From assembly GCA_963769845.1 (NCBI GenBank), contig CAVYNL010000023.1, positions 1 to 46,418 on the forward strand: 46,418 bases of DNA, given 5' to 3'. The position numbers and the translations under genes are program-made. The notes under the pieces were generated by a model, which saw only the letters and a list, made by a program, of their open reading frames with translations, was not told where the DNA came from and ran no database searches. The DNA is from JBGQMW01 sp963769845. Lineage in GTDB: Archaea; Thermoproteota; Bathyarchaeia; Bathyarchaeales; Bathycorpusculaceae. Positions 8,504-17,133 of this stretch are shown here, one piece after another (the first letter of the stretch is position 1; the number at the start of each line of letters is the position of its first letter).

Positions 8504-9697
8504 TATCATAGAAACATCGTCACCATAGCTGGCAGCGGCGCCGTCAACGCTCTCGGAGGAGGCATCGTAAGCACGTATGTTTCATTGTATTTTATCAGCA
8601 TCGGCGGAGACCCCATAACCCTCGGTCTCATGGCCTCAATAGCAGCAATAATTCAATGTTTCGTGCTTTTTCTCGGCGGATTCATCGCAGACTACTATGG
8701 CAGAAAAAGAATAATCATCATAACGGGCTTCTACAGCATACTGTTCCCTCTTCTATATGCTTTCATCCAAGACTGGCGCGTCTTCGTCATCGCAGCTATA
8801 ATGGGCTCTTTTGGAGCGATATCCAGTCCGGCTTCACACGCTACGGTGGCAGATTCTATTGCTCCAGAAAAGAGAACGACTGGGATCGCCTCGCTTCAAG
8901 TTATGTCTTCTTTTCCTATGATCTTCGCGCCGCTAATCGGAGGATGGCTTATCAAAGAATACGGCACCGCAGATGGCTTCAGACTAGCATGTATGATTAC
9001 AGCAGGAGCCGCGCTCGCATCAGCTTTGATCGTCTTTCTTTTTCTACGAGAAACCCTGCCAAGAAAAGAAAACCCAAAGATCAGAACGCCCGAAAACTCC
9101 ATATTCAATGACTTCAGAAAGCGCGTATCGAACTTGCCAAGCAGCCTGAAAGCCCTTCTTGTTGCCTACGGGCTCATCGCATTCGCAAACGGACTTGTTG
9201 GCCAATTCTTCATACTCTACGCAATAAAAATAATCGGACTCAACGCGCTAGACTGGGGAATAATCATCAGCCTTCAGTTTCTGATAGCTACTCTGCTCAG
9301 AATCCCTGGTGGATGGGCAAGCGACAGATTCGGAAAGAAGAAAACAATGACACTATCAATACTGACCTGTACGCCGTTCACTATCCTCTTTGTTCTCTCA
9401 AGCTCTTTTATCCAAGCGGGAGTCGCAGCCCTTCTTTTCGCCACTGCAGGAATCTACTACGCACCTGCTCATGAAGCGCTACAAGCAGACTTAACCCCCA
9501 GGGAAGTGAGGGGACAAGTAACGGCCTTTTGGGACATCGACAATGCCATTTCTGCAGCACTGGGGGCGCTCACAGGCGGAGTCCTGTTTCAGACAGTCGG
9601 GCCGACAACCCCGTTCTACCTCTTCACCGCGGTTGAGCTAGCGGCCGCGGGATTAATAATTGGCGCCGTCAAAGAACCAGCGATCAGAGAAAATTGA
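8456..9697 (+). CDS. Major facilitator superfamily transporter
   Basis: Twelve-segment MFS permease, 413 aa. The sequence shows the family motif GGFIADYYGRKRIIIITG in the loop between segments 2 and 3 (about residues 75-92) and its echo GGWASDRFGKKKTMTLS between segments 8 and 9 (about 284-300), which mark the two six-helix halves. The start is ATG 8456 with AGG seven bases before it. The soluble N-terminus (MGQISSSNQSQRTLRH) is duplicated as a relic at 3561. Substrate unknown; drug efflux or sugar/metabolite transport are both possible for this subgroup. Confidence 0.9.
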   Translation: MGQISSSNQSQRTLRHYHRNIVTIAGSGAVNALGGGIVSTYVSLYFISIGGDPITLGLMASIAAIIQCFVLFLGGFIADYYGRKRIIIITGFYSILFPLLYAFIQDWRVFVIAAIMGSFGAISSPASHATVADSIAPEKRTTGIASLQVMSSFPMIFAPLIGGWLIKEYGTADGFRLACMITAGAALASALIVFLFLRETLPRKENPKIRTPENSIFNDFRKRVSNLPSSLKALLVAYGLIAFANGLVGQFFILYAIKIIGLNALDWGIIISLQFLIATLLRIPGGWASDRFGKKKTMTLSILTCTPFTILFVLSSSFIQAGVAALLFATAGIYYAPAHEALQADLTPREVRGQVTAFWDIDNAISAALGALTGGVLFQTVGPTTPFYLFTAVELAAAGLIIGAVKEPAIREN

Positions 9698-9707
9698 AAA
9701 ACATCAG

Positions 9708-9721
9708 GCCGCCTAGGCGGC
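9708..9721. terminator. Perfect palindrome between convergent genes
   Basis: GCCGCCTAGGCGGC is a perfect 14-base palindrome in the 25-base gap between the MFS stop (9697) and the zinc-ribbon stop (9723). A short GC hairpin in this position could act as a shared transcript end. Archaeal termination depends more on T-tracts, and none is prominent here, so the role is tentative. Confidence 0.4.
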
Positions 9722-9722
9722 T

Positions 9723-9932
9723 TTACGATTTCAGTTTCCTGAAGAAAGGCTTCGAACTCTTCTCTTTCTCGTACCGTGGAAAAACTTCAAAGATTTCCAA
9801 GATGGCACTGCAATGCTTGCATTGCACGTAACTCTTCTCACGATTAGCCGCAAACCAGAAACCTTCGGTCGAACCGCACTTTGGGCAGTTCTTCAAAGAC
9901 TTTGCGAAAGCATCGATTTCATCCAAGCTCAA
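9723..9932 (-). CDS. Small zinc-ribbon protein
   Basis: A 69-aa protein with two CxxC knuckles, CPKC (about residues 17-20) and CKHC (about 38-41), spaced as in a zinc ribbon, followed by a basic tail (YEKEKSSKPFFRKLKS). It starts with TTG at 9932. A TATA-like ATAAAAAGG on the minus strand near 9966 predicts a very short leader. Such small ribbons bind nucleic acid or act as protein adaptors; the specific role is unknown. It converges on the MFS gene and has no operon partner. Confidence 0.65.
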   Translation of the reverse strand: MSLDEIDAFAKSLKNCPKCGSTEGFWFAANREKSYVQCKHCSAILEIFEVFPRYEKEKSSKPFFRKLKS

Positions 9933-9963
9933 CTATGTTCCCGGTTTTTGTAAAGTTTGAAGA

Positions 9964-9974
9964 CCTTTTTATGC
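9964..9974 (-). promoter_or_regulatory. TATA box for the zinc-ribbon gene
   Basis: On the minus strand this reads GCATAAAAAGG, about 35 bases before the TTG at 9932, giving a near-leaderless transcript. Confidence 0.5.
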
Positions 9975-10208
9975 ATTATGTAGCACTCGTTCACGTGTCA
10001 CATTTCTTATGTCCATGGCAAAATGTCACACAGTACCAGAAGGTATCACTAACGGGAATATAGAACAAAATTACATATGTGACTAAATACCACGGTTGCA
10101 CAAGTTTTTCAGGAGGATGGAGAGAAGACGGCATAGATCCGCTTTCAGGGTAGACCTCAGAATGCCATGGCAACAATATTGCCCCTAATCCTGGCTTGAG
10201 GAACAAAC

Positions 10209-11541
10209 ATGGAGCATCGGGCAAAAGGACGCGACAATGCAAGAATACTGCTAACATTACTAATGGCAGTGATAGCCACGTCACTGCTCATGCATACTGG
10301 AAATATTATTTCCAACGCCTCATCCGGCAGAGTGATAGACATCTTCACCCAGAAAGCACCATTCGACGGCAAGGGTGCAAACCAATCAAGCGACGCCTTC
10401 GAACCCCAAGAATTGGTCATTCTTTACGCTCAAGTGACTTACAACGATTACCCAGTGGCGCTCAAACTCGTTGCATTCAAAGTCAACGGCCCGCCAAACA
10501 CTCTTGAGAACATCACGGTCACTGGTTCATCGACAACCAATGACAGCGGAATCGCCGAGTTTTCATTCAGAATTGCGTGGCCTTCGGAAAGTCCCGAAGC
10601 CAAAGTGATCGGAGAATGGAATGCTGTGGCCACCGTAAGCATTGCAGACCAGACGGTGGTAGACACGTTGACATTCCAGGTCGGCTGGATAATCAGAATC
10701 ACTAGCATAGCAACAATGAATGCCAATTTCGAGCCCCAGAACAAGTTTCCAAGACAAAGCCCAATCGTCTTTGACGTAGTCGTGGAGAACATCGCACGCA
10801 TAGCAAAGGTCGCAACAATAACGATCGACGCGCTATGACAAGCTCCAACGCCCGATAATTCACATACAGAAGGAGAATCTGCTCTTCCAACCTGGGAAGA
10901 CTCACATCAACGCATCTTCGCAAATACCAGCAGATGCTACAATAGGACAAGCCACAACTTGGGCATCGGCTTACACTGCACCAATTGAACAGGGAGGTAC
11001 TCTGTACAGCCCAGCGGTTTCCACGAGTTTTGAAATCACAGGCCCCATAGGTCCCGTAAGAGATGTAGCTATTGTCGGCGTGATGCCCTCGAAAACAGAT
11101 GCCATTAGCGGCGAACCAGTTCAAATCACGGTAACCGCAAAGAACAAAGGAGATGAAACAGAATCTTTCAACGTCACACTATACTACGACAACGTGACAA
11201 TAGACAGAAAACCCGTTTCGAACTTGACTACTGGAGCTGAAACGCAGCTCATTTTCCAGTGGAACACAAGCGATGTCAATCCTGGAAAATACGTCATCAA
11301 AGCTGTAGCAGATACCGTAGAAGGAGAAACCAACACAGAAGACAACACCTTCGTAGACGGCACTGTAACTATCGAACCAATGCTCAATCTCAACGTGATC
11401 ATTCTCATACTAATTATGGTACTCCTACTCATCGCAAGCCTGTTCCTGTTGTTCCTGCTCTGGTACTCAGGAAAACGCCGAAGAAGGAGAAAGAAACAAC
11501 CACAGCCCTACTACACGATTGCTTCTCGTCCACACATCTAG
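10209..11541 (+). CDS. CARDB-type surface protein with C-terminal anchor, frameshifted
   Basis: A secreted, membrane-anchored protein of about 444 aa read in two frames. Frame one (10209-10838) has a signal segment (ILLTLLMAVIATSLLMHTG, about residues 13-31) and Ig-like beta-rich sequence. Frame two is open from about 10822 and continues ...HINASSQIPADATIGQATTW, then a CARDB repeat (RDVAIVGVMPSKTDAISGEPVQITVTAKNKG), a transmembrane anchor (LNVIILILIMVLLLIASLFLLFLLW) and a basic tail (KRRRRRKK). One extra base around 10830-10836 splits it. The start ATG has GAGG eight bases upstream. CARDB domains are adhesion-like modules in archaeal surface proteins. Consensus error or a recent inactivation are both possible. 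Confidence 0.75.
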
Positions 11542-11806
11542 GATGTTATCGGTTTAGAAACGTTCTCAAGGTCGCATGTTTCTGGCAAAGGAGATACAGT
11601 AAGACCCTCTGTGTGTTTGGATATGTGCAATCACGACGCCGCGCTAGCGACGACACTGAGAGAAAGCCTGACTCATAACCTGGCCAAGAGAAACGAAAAC
11701 AAGAAAATCAGAACAATCTCCTGAACGGGAATGAGAAACAGTTCTATGGCAGTCGCCGAATGCGTTAGGCCTTTTGTCAAGCAGGGATTACCACCACGAA
11801 GGACTT

Positions 11807-12040
11807 CTACTCGGTTTCTGACCTCTCACCAAGGACATGCCACAGAGCAAGCATCAGATACACTGGAAGAGTCAGCACCAATAAAGACACAAAGAACAGC
11901 AGTAGGGACATCTGCCATTGACCCAAGCCAACAAAGAATGGGCTTATTGGGGCAAGCACGATAATGAGCGAGATTGCGACTGCAATCATTGTCCAGATAG
12001 CGGCGATCATCTGTTTGACGTTTATCGTAATCTCCAACAA
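11807..12040 (-). CDS. Small membrane protein, unknown function
   Basis: A protein of about 77 aa with two long hydrophobic stretches, IAAIWTMIAVAISLIIVLAPISPFFVGL and MSLLLFFVSLLVLTLPVYLMLALWHVLG, separated by a short GQWQ loop, and a charged C-terminus (ERSETE). The frame is open to GTG 12046, but that codon overlaps the ribosome-binding site GGAGGTG (12050-12044), so TTG 12040, six to seven bases after it, is the better start. An AT-rich stretch lies upstream. No family recognised. Confidence 0.55.
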   Translation of the reverse strand: MLEITINVKQMIAAIWTMIAVAISLIIVLAPISPFFVGLGQWQMSLLLFFVSLLVLTLPVYLMLALWHVLGERSETE

Positions 12041-12768
12041 CTTCACCTCCCTATCTAGAACGCTTCCTACATTTCCTTCTCCCTAACTTGTAACAACACT
12101 CTTCACAGATAAAGGCTTATGGAAAAAACTTCTATATCTAAACTACTCTAACAACACCCATTGCAGCTCAAAGTCATCATCAGAAGGACCATGAGGTATC
12201 ATCTTAATTTCTTGCTGTAGTGACTCCAGATTGGTCCTGTGACGATTATGGACGCCGACACGGACCGGAACATCACCAGAAGTGTTCAAAACGGAATCTG
12301 AAGTTGCATCAATTATCATCTTGGATCAGTGCAGGCTCTGTATGAACTGGTCAAAAGGCAACATTGCCATGACTGAAATCCAATTGAAACCAGACATAAC
12401 TCAAGAAACGACATATGCCAAGAAGAGCAACAACAGTTTTTATCTTATTTGTCACATTGTCGTATTGGGAAGCGGGAGAAAAGGAGAAGGCTTCCATTAC
12501 ATAACAATACTCCGGCTTAGCCCAACCACCACACCCACAGTACGATGCCGAAAGACCAAGAGCTGCCAGTGAGCAATTGAACGCACTTTTCATGTTCTCA
12601 GAAAGCCCAGCATATTCCGCGAGACCATGGTACTCACAGACGAACTTGACGAGTCGAGAGTTCGAGTCGTGTCGTTAACAATGAAGCTCAGCTAGAGGAC
12701 CCAGCCGCGCGTTAGAACAAACATAATGCGCTACACGTCATCTGAAAGACTGGTCAACATTGCTGTAC

Positions 12769-12958
12769 AGCCATAAACATAACCGCTGGACAAACAGTTG
12801 TCGCAGTCTCAGGGACGCCGAAACTTGCTGAAAGAACAGTGGTACAAGGCACTGAGAAGAGGGAAATAGCCTCGGCCGAAGTCTCACTAGACGTTGTTGG
12901 ATTTAAGAGAACGTTGGAAAGGCTGGAGCGCAACCGCGAGATGAAGGAAAGGCAGTAG
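12769..12958 (+). pseudogene. Gene relic, 3' end of an unknown protein
   Basis: An open frame of about 62 codons beginning at an ATA (INITAGQTVVAVSG...) and ending in TAG after ERLERNREMKERQ. It has no start codon, and stops occur in the neighbouring frames just upstream. The amino-acid composition is coding-like and the end is charged and helical. Probably the tail of a decayed gene; family not recognised. Confidence 0.3.
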
Positions 12959-12973
12959 TGCGCGTTACATTTT

Positions 12974-13069
12974 TGGCGAGCCCGCCGGGAATTGAACCCG
13001 GGACCCCCGGGTTTCTGCGCACTTTTCGCTTAAAAGCCCGGTGCTCTGTCCTTACTGAGCTACGGGCCC
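12974..13069 (-). tRNA. tRNA-Lys(UUU) with an 18-nt intron, CCA encoded
   Basis: Cloverleaf read on the minus strand. Acceptor GGGCCCG pairs with CGGGCTC (one G-T), D-arm GCTC/GAGC, anticodon stem CCGGG/CCCGG, loop CTTTTAA with anticodon TTT (13034-13032), T-arm CCGGG-TTCAATT-CCCGG, discriminator G and encoded CCA (12976-12974). After A37 (13031) an 18-nt insert (13030-13013) precedes A38, the canonical archaeal 37/38 intron position, removed by the splicing endonuclease. An A-rich TATA-like element (ACTAAAAAAG on the minus strand) lies about 45 bases upstream. Confidence 0.95.
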
Positions 13070-13385
13070 TCTATGGGCCTTGCCTTTCGTTTCTGTAGAT
13101 TCGAGAAAGGTCTTTTTTAGTGTTTCGATTGAATTCAGACTCCCTCACAGAACCGTTGGAGATTCTCAAGGCTCTGAGGCATTTCGCAGCTAAGAGTGAG
13201 CCCCTAGAAAGCCCTAAAAAACTCGGTCATGTTGCATTTTTCGGTGCTATGAGATGTTACCTGCGCGCTTCATTTTTTAAAGATCGGTCTTCTTTTTCAG
13301 AGGCACAGCAAGCTCTTCTAAATAGCCGGCGATATATGCGCATGTTAACAAAAGTTAATTCTTCTCGCAGAAAATTAGGTGTTCG

Positions 13386-14009
13386 GTGCAAGAATTGATC
13401 TCATGGAAGTATTCATTCAAGAAATTGAACGAAGAATATGAGCTGGCGAGGAAGAAAAAGAAGGCTTTGGACAACTTGCTGACGGCAGGCAAAATCTCAG
13501 AAACAACGCACGATTTATTCGATGGTGAAATATCAGATGCTTTGGCAGAGATCGAAAACCAGAGAAAAGCATTGGTGGAGAAGATGGCTTCAAAGACGGA
13601 CGAACTGGGAGAGCAGATAAAGACGCTCGAGATATTATTCGCAAACTTCGAGATTCAACACGTCACCAATGAGATAGACGAGGAAACATACCTGCGCGAG
13701 ACTGACCTCCTTAACATGGGGCTCGAGACTACGAGGCATGAACTGGACGCCGTCCAAGAAGCAGCAAACCAGCTTGCCGAAGGACTCGCACCGCAGCAGG
13801 CTGAACCACGCGTAGAGGCTGAACCGCCTTCCCCAGAACAGCCTATCACACAGCCAGAGGTTAGACTTCTAGAAGAGCCTGTCCCGGTCTTGGAGAGCGA
13901 ACCGGCAGAATCTTCTCAGGAGATCGTGGTGGAAGCAGTGTCGCCGTGCACGGATGAGGCCCAGCAGCCCCACGCAGAGGAGAAAAGCGAAAAAGAGCAA
14001 GAAGCTTAG
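13386..14009 (+). CDS. CdvA-like coiled-coil protein lacking the PRC barrel
   Basis: A 207-aa protein, alpha-helical and coiled-coil over about residues 5-140, with an acidic, proline-rich tail. The core (KKKALDNLLTAGKISETTH, then TLEILFANFEIQHVTNEID) matches, block by block, the coiled-coil of the CdvA encoded at 41913-42644 (KDQALKDLSDKKKIPKELY, ALNYALVNLEIEHAIGKMD). It has no N-terminal PRC beta-barrel and no clear membrane segment. The tail (PITQPEVRLLEEPVPVLE) could carry a short binding peptide as in CdvA. GTG start at 13386 after AGGTG. It stands apart from the cdv cluster, just before an HDAC-family gene. A role in division or membrane remodelling is inference. Confidence 0.7.
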   Translation: MQELISWKYSFKKLNEEYELARKKKKALDNLLTAGKISETTHDLFDGEISDALAEIENQRKALVEKMASKTDELGEQIKTLEILFANFEIQHVTNEIDEETYLRETDLLNMGLETTRHELDAVQEAANQLAEGLAPQQAEPRVEAEPPSPEQPITQPEVRLLEEPVPVLESEPAESSQEIVVEAVSPCTDEAQQPHAEEKSEKEQEA

Positions 14010-14091
14010 CAAACACCAAGCTCCTTCTTTTTTTGTTCAACACATTCTCTATGCAGAACCTTATATTCGTCCATGACCTCCTTCGGTTTGA

Positions 14092-15198
14092 GTGTGCCCA
14101 TGGTTGGCCAGTAGGACCTTGATAAGCTTTCATGAAAAGCTGAAACAATATGACCTAGGTGAGGGGCACCCTTTCAGGGGAGACCGGTTTGTCAACGCGA
14201 TGAATTTCTTCACAAATCACGGTCTATTCAGCAATCCTCAAGTTGCCCTAGTTCAGCCCGAACCGGCCAGCGTCCAAGACCTGCTCCGGGTTCATGACAG
14301 AGAATACGTCGAGTTGATCTTTCGACTGGCGCATGAAAACAAGCCGTACGACTCTGAAACCCCTGTTTCTGCCGAGATTCTCGAAGCAGCGCTGCTCATC
14401 TCAGGGAGTGCGATTGAATGCGGTGGGGCCGTTGTCGAGCACAGAGCCGAGCGGGCTGTTTCAGTAGGCGGAGGTCACCATCACGCAGGCCGAGGCTATG
14501 GCGGCGGGTTCTGCCTGTTCAACGACGTGGCAGTTCTGGTGGAGTACCTCAGAGGCAAGCATGCCCTAGAACGGTTTTTGATTCTGGACTACGATGTTCA
14601 CTTCGGAAACGGCACCAGCGACATATACTACAAGGACCCAACGGTGCTATACATTTCTCTGCACCAAGACCCACGGACAATTTTCCCAGGAACAGGCTTC
14701 ACATGGCAGATTGGAGAGGATGCAGGCAAGGGATACAACGTCAATGTGCCTCTACCGCCAGGGACTGGCGACGACACATACCTCTACGCCTTGAACGAAA
14801 TCTTTGTCCCCATGGCAGAAGAGTTCAAACCTGACATAATAATCGCCAACGGTGGAAGTGACCCTCATTTTGCAGACATGCTAGGAAGTCTAGGGGTAAC
14901 GGCAAACGGACTGTTTCAAGTCTCTCGGCTGATCCGAAGGACTGCAGACAGAACTTCCGAGGGAAAACTCGTTCTTATACCCGGTAGCGGGTACAACCCT
15001 AAGGTTCTGCCGCTCTGCTGGTACAGTCTGATCGCGGGCGTAGCAGGTTTGGAGTTTGATGAAAAAGAACCATATGAGACGCCAGCAGAACCTGTTGGCT
15101 GTCGAGGAATAGTAGAGAGCACTGTCGACGAGCTGAAGAGGCTGCTCAGAAAGTATTGGGGCTGTTTTGGCGGTTTCACGATTTCGGGTGTCCTGTAG
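14092..15198 (+). CDS. Histone deacetylase family protein (acetylpolyamine/AcuC-like)
   Basis: Zn-dependent deacetylase of the HDAC superfamily, 368 aa. The key motifs are present: the His-His dyad in GGGHHHAGRGYGGGFCLFND (about residues 127-146), the metal ligands Asp and His in DYDVHFGNGTSD (about 165-176), and the third Asp in GGSDPHFADMLGSL (about 252-265). The start is GTG 14092, with conserved sequence beginning at TLISFHEKLKQYD. Family members remove acetyl groups from protein lysines, polyamines or small molecules; the substrate here is unknown, and no histone gene is in the window. It stands alone on the plus strand between the CdvA-like gene and the aminotransferase. Confidence 0.88.
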   Translation: MCPWLASRTLISFHEKLKQYDLGEGHPFRGDRFVNAMNFFTNHGLFSNPQVALVQPEPASVQDLLRVHDREYVELIFRLAHENKPYDSETPVSAEILEAALLISGSAIECGGAVVEHRAERAVSVGGGHHHAGRGYGGGFCLFNDVAVLVEYLRGKHALERFLILDYDVHFGNGTSDIYYKDPTVLYISLHQDPRTIFPGTGFTWQIGEDAGKGYNVNVPLPPGTGDDTYLYALNEIFVPMAEEFKPDIIIANGGSDPHFADMLGSLGVTANGLFQVSRLIRRTADRTSEGKLVLIPGSGYNPKVLPLCWYSLIAGVAGLEFDEKEPYETPAEPVGCRGIVESTVDELKRLLRKYWGCFGGFTISGVL

Positions 15199-15307
15199 AA
15201 GGATTGACTCAAGTTCCTTCGCGAAAAAGCTGTGAGGTTTCTGTCAAAGCTTTAGGCTTTAATAGTTGATTCGATTGACTTACAGGCAAAGATTCGGGGT
15301 AGCGCCT

Positions 15308-16438
15308 ATGGAAAATCTGACGAGGGTTCGAAGGCAATTTCCTGTTACAAGGAATAAGGTGTTCCTCAATCATGCTGCTGAGTCTCCGCTTCCGAAGCCT
15401 GTCGCGGAAGCTGTGAGGAAATATGTTGACAAAGCTTCCAGATTCGGCGGTGCTTCAGGTGAGTTTGAGGATTTGGGGAAGCAGAGTTTCGCGAAGCTTA
15501 TCGGGGCAAGGCCAGGAGAGATAGCCCTCATCGAGAACACTTCCATGGGCTTGAACATAGCGGCGAACGTGCTTCAATACCCGCCAGGGTCGAAGGTCGT
15601 CACGACCGACCTTGAGTATCCGTCAGTGGTTTATCCATGGTTGCGCAAGGTGCTGGGGGTCAAGATACATTACGTCAGGAATGTTGATGGAAAAGTCTCA
15701 TTGGACGATATGGAAAAAGCAGTCGACGACAAGACGGTTGCCGTGGCTATCAGCCACGTTGAATACGCTAATGGCTTTCGCCACAACTTGCACGTTCTGA
15801 GCGAATTGGTCCACGAGCACGGAGCCTACTTGGTTGTCGATGCGATACAATCAGTCGGCACGATGCCTATTGACGTTGTGCGGGATGACGTTGACTTTTT
15901 CATGGCAGCCGGGTATAAGTGGCTGTTGAGTCCTCCTGGAGCAGCCTACCTCTACGTCAAGGATGAGCTCATAAACAAGCTTGAACCGCCCTTTGTCGGT
16001 TGGGCAAGCGTAAATCAAGAAGTATTCGAAACAGCAGATTTCTATGATATTTGGGACTTGAAGCTTTCCAAGACTGCGAGTCGATTCGAAGTTGGCTCTC
16101 CCAGCACGATGAGTTTTGTCGGCGCGGCAGAAGCGATGAAGATGCTGCTTGACGTTGGAACCGAGAGAATCAAGACAAGGATAGCGAAGTTGACAGACCA
16201 CGTGATAGACTCCGCGAAGGACTTAGGGCTCAAGCTTCAAACTCCCGAGGAGAAGTCGTGTCGTTCGGGAATAGTCAACTTCAAAGTGAGCAAGCCTCTG
16301 AAGCTTGTTGAACGACTGAGGAAGAAGAAAATAGTTGTTTCCGCGAGGGCTCAGGGGATAAGAGTTTCTCCGCACTACTACAACTCTGAAGAAGAAATCG
16401 ACAAGCTGATGCACGAGGTAAAAAAAGCTGAAGCGTGA
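15308..16438 (+). CDS. Class V aminotransferase (cysteine desulfurase/epimerase-like)
   Basis: PLP enzyme of fold type I, 376 aa from ATG 15308 (the frame is open from 15266, but the conserved region begins with FLNHAAESPLPKPV). The Schiff-base lysine is in FFMAAGYKWLLSPPGAAYLY, preceded by the cofactor Asp in LVVDAIQSVGTMP. The C-terminus has the substrate-binding GIRVSPHYYNSEEEID. No active-site Cys loop of IscS/SufS type is evident, so an isopenicillin-N-epimerase-like or other aminotransferase role is as likely as desulfurase. Four bases separate it from the HAD gene, and the next three genes share its strand, suggesting an operon. Confidence 0.87.
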   Translation: MENLTRVRRQFPVTRNKVFLNHAAESPLPKPVAEAVRKYVDKASRFGGASGEFEDLGKQSFAKLIGARPGEIALIENTSMGLNIAANVLQYPPGSKVVTTDLEYPSVVYPWLRKVLGVKIHYVRNVDGKVSLDDMEKAVDDKTVAVAISHVEYANGFRHNLHVLSELVHEHGAYLVVDAIQSVGTMPIDVVRDDVDFFMAAGYKWLLSPPGAAYLYVKDELINKLEPPFVGWASVNQEVFETADFYDIWDLKLSKTASRFEVGSPSTMSFVGAAEAMKMLLDVGTERIKTRIAKLTDHVIDSAKDLGLKLQTPEEKSCRSGIVNFKVSKPLKLVERLRKKKIVVSARAQGIRVSPHYYNSEEEIDKLMHEVKKAEA

Positions 16439-16442
16439 CTCC

Positions 16443-17120
16443 ATGGCCATGGCAGTTCTCCTGGACTTAGAGGGCACCCTGGTTCAGACCCCATGGGAAG
16501 ACTCAGAACACGTTCAAGAGTTCAGGCAACAGACCAAGAAAAAGCTGACAGAACTCGGCATTCCGGTCAGCTTGCTGGCAGGAATCGAGCGGTCCACATT
16601 GATGCGCAACATCGCAGCGGACTTTGTTGAAAAGAACTTCGCGAAAACAGAGGCGAAAAAGTTCTATGCAGAAATGGAAGGATTCCTGAAGCAGTATGAG
16701 CTTGATGCGGCGAGAAGGTCAACTCTCTATCCGGAGACTGTGCCGACTCTGGAAAAGCTGAAGGGCCTCGGAAAAGGAATTGGACTGGTCACAAACACTT
16801 CGCGAGAAGCGGTTGACATCGTCTTTGCATTGCACGGGATCGGCTCTTTCTTTGATGTCGTCGTCACGCGGGATGACGTGAAGAAGCTGAAACCAGACTC
16901 AGAAGGACTGCTTCTAGCTGCCAGTAAGCTAGGTGCAAGAAACTTCATCATGGTTGGCGACTTACCTCTCGATGTTTCAGCTTCGAAGAAGGCAAAAGGA
17001 ACGGCAGTGCTTGTCAAAAGAGACCACGAGAGCAGCGCAGATCTTGAAGCAGACTACAATGTTCATTCCTTGACTGATGTACTAGCCATCGTCCAAGTGC
17101 ACATCGAGAAGCGAAAGTGA
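16443..17120 (+). CDS. HAD-family phosphatase
   Basis: Haloacid dehalogenase-like hydrolase, 225 aa. Motif I is VLLDLEGTLVQT, with the nucleophilic Asp at about residue 8; the usual second Asp is Glu, as in enolase-phosphatases. Motif II is the TNTS stretch (about 117-120), motif III the KLKPD lysine (about 149) and motif IV GDLPLDVSASKKAKG (about 172-186). A helical cap sits between motifs I and II. Likely dephosphorylates a small metabolite; the substrate is not predictable. It begins four bases after the aminotransferase stop (ATG 16443 or ATG 16449). Confidence 0.87.
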   Translation: MAMAVLLDLEGTLVQTPWEDSEHVQEFRQQTKKKLTELGIPVSLLAGIERSTLMRNIAADFVEKNFAKTEAKKFYAEMEGFLKQYELDAARRSTLYPETVPTLEKLKGLGKGIGLVTNTSREAVDIVFALHGIGSFFDVVVTRDDVKKLKPDSEGLLLAASKLGARNFIMVGDLPLDVSASKKAKGTAVLVKRDHESSADLEADYNVHSLTDVLAIVQVHIEKRK

Positions 17121-17133
17121 CGGTGGCCGATGC

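Larger units (their letters stand above)
11542..12973. other. Region with one small gene and otherwise decayed sequence
   Basis: Apart from the small membrane protein at 11801-12046, I see no convincing gene. Short stretches look like coding relics: 12769-12958 (+) reads VVAVSGTPKLAERTVVQG... and ends in a normal stop but has no start, and around 12600-12695 another coding-like stretch ends LTMKLS. Codon use and open frames suggest old genes broken by several indels. No repeats or mobile-element genes were recognised. Confidence 0.45.

Noticed and set aside
12282..12593. 96-codon (+) and 80-codon (-) frames in the decayed region
   Set aside because: They overlap on opposite strands, have no recognisable motif or start signal, and end in low-information sequence.
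13120..13398. 92-codon frame upstream of the CdvA-like gene
   Set aside because: Poor codon pattern, no ribosome-binding site, covers the promoter of the tRNA gene on the other strand and of the CdvA-like gene; likely chance.
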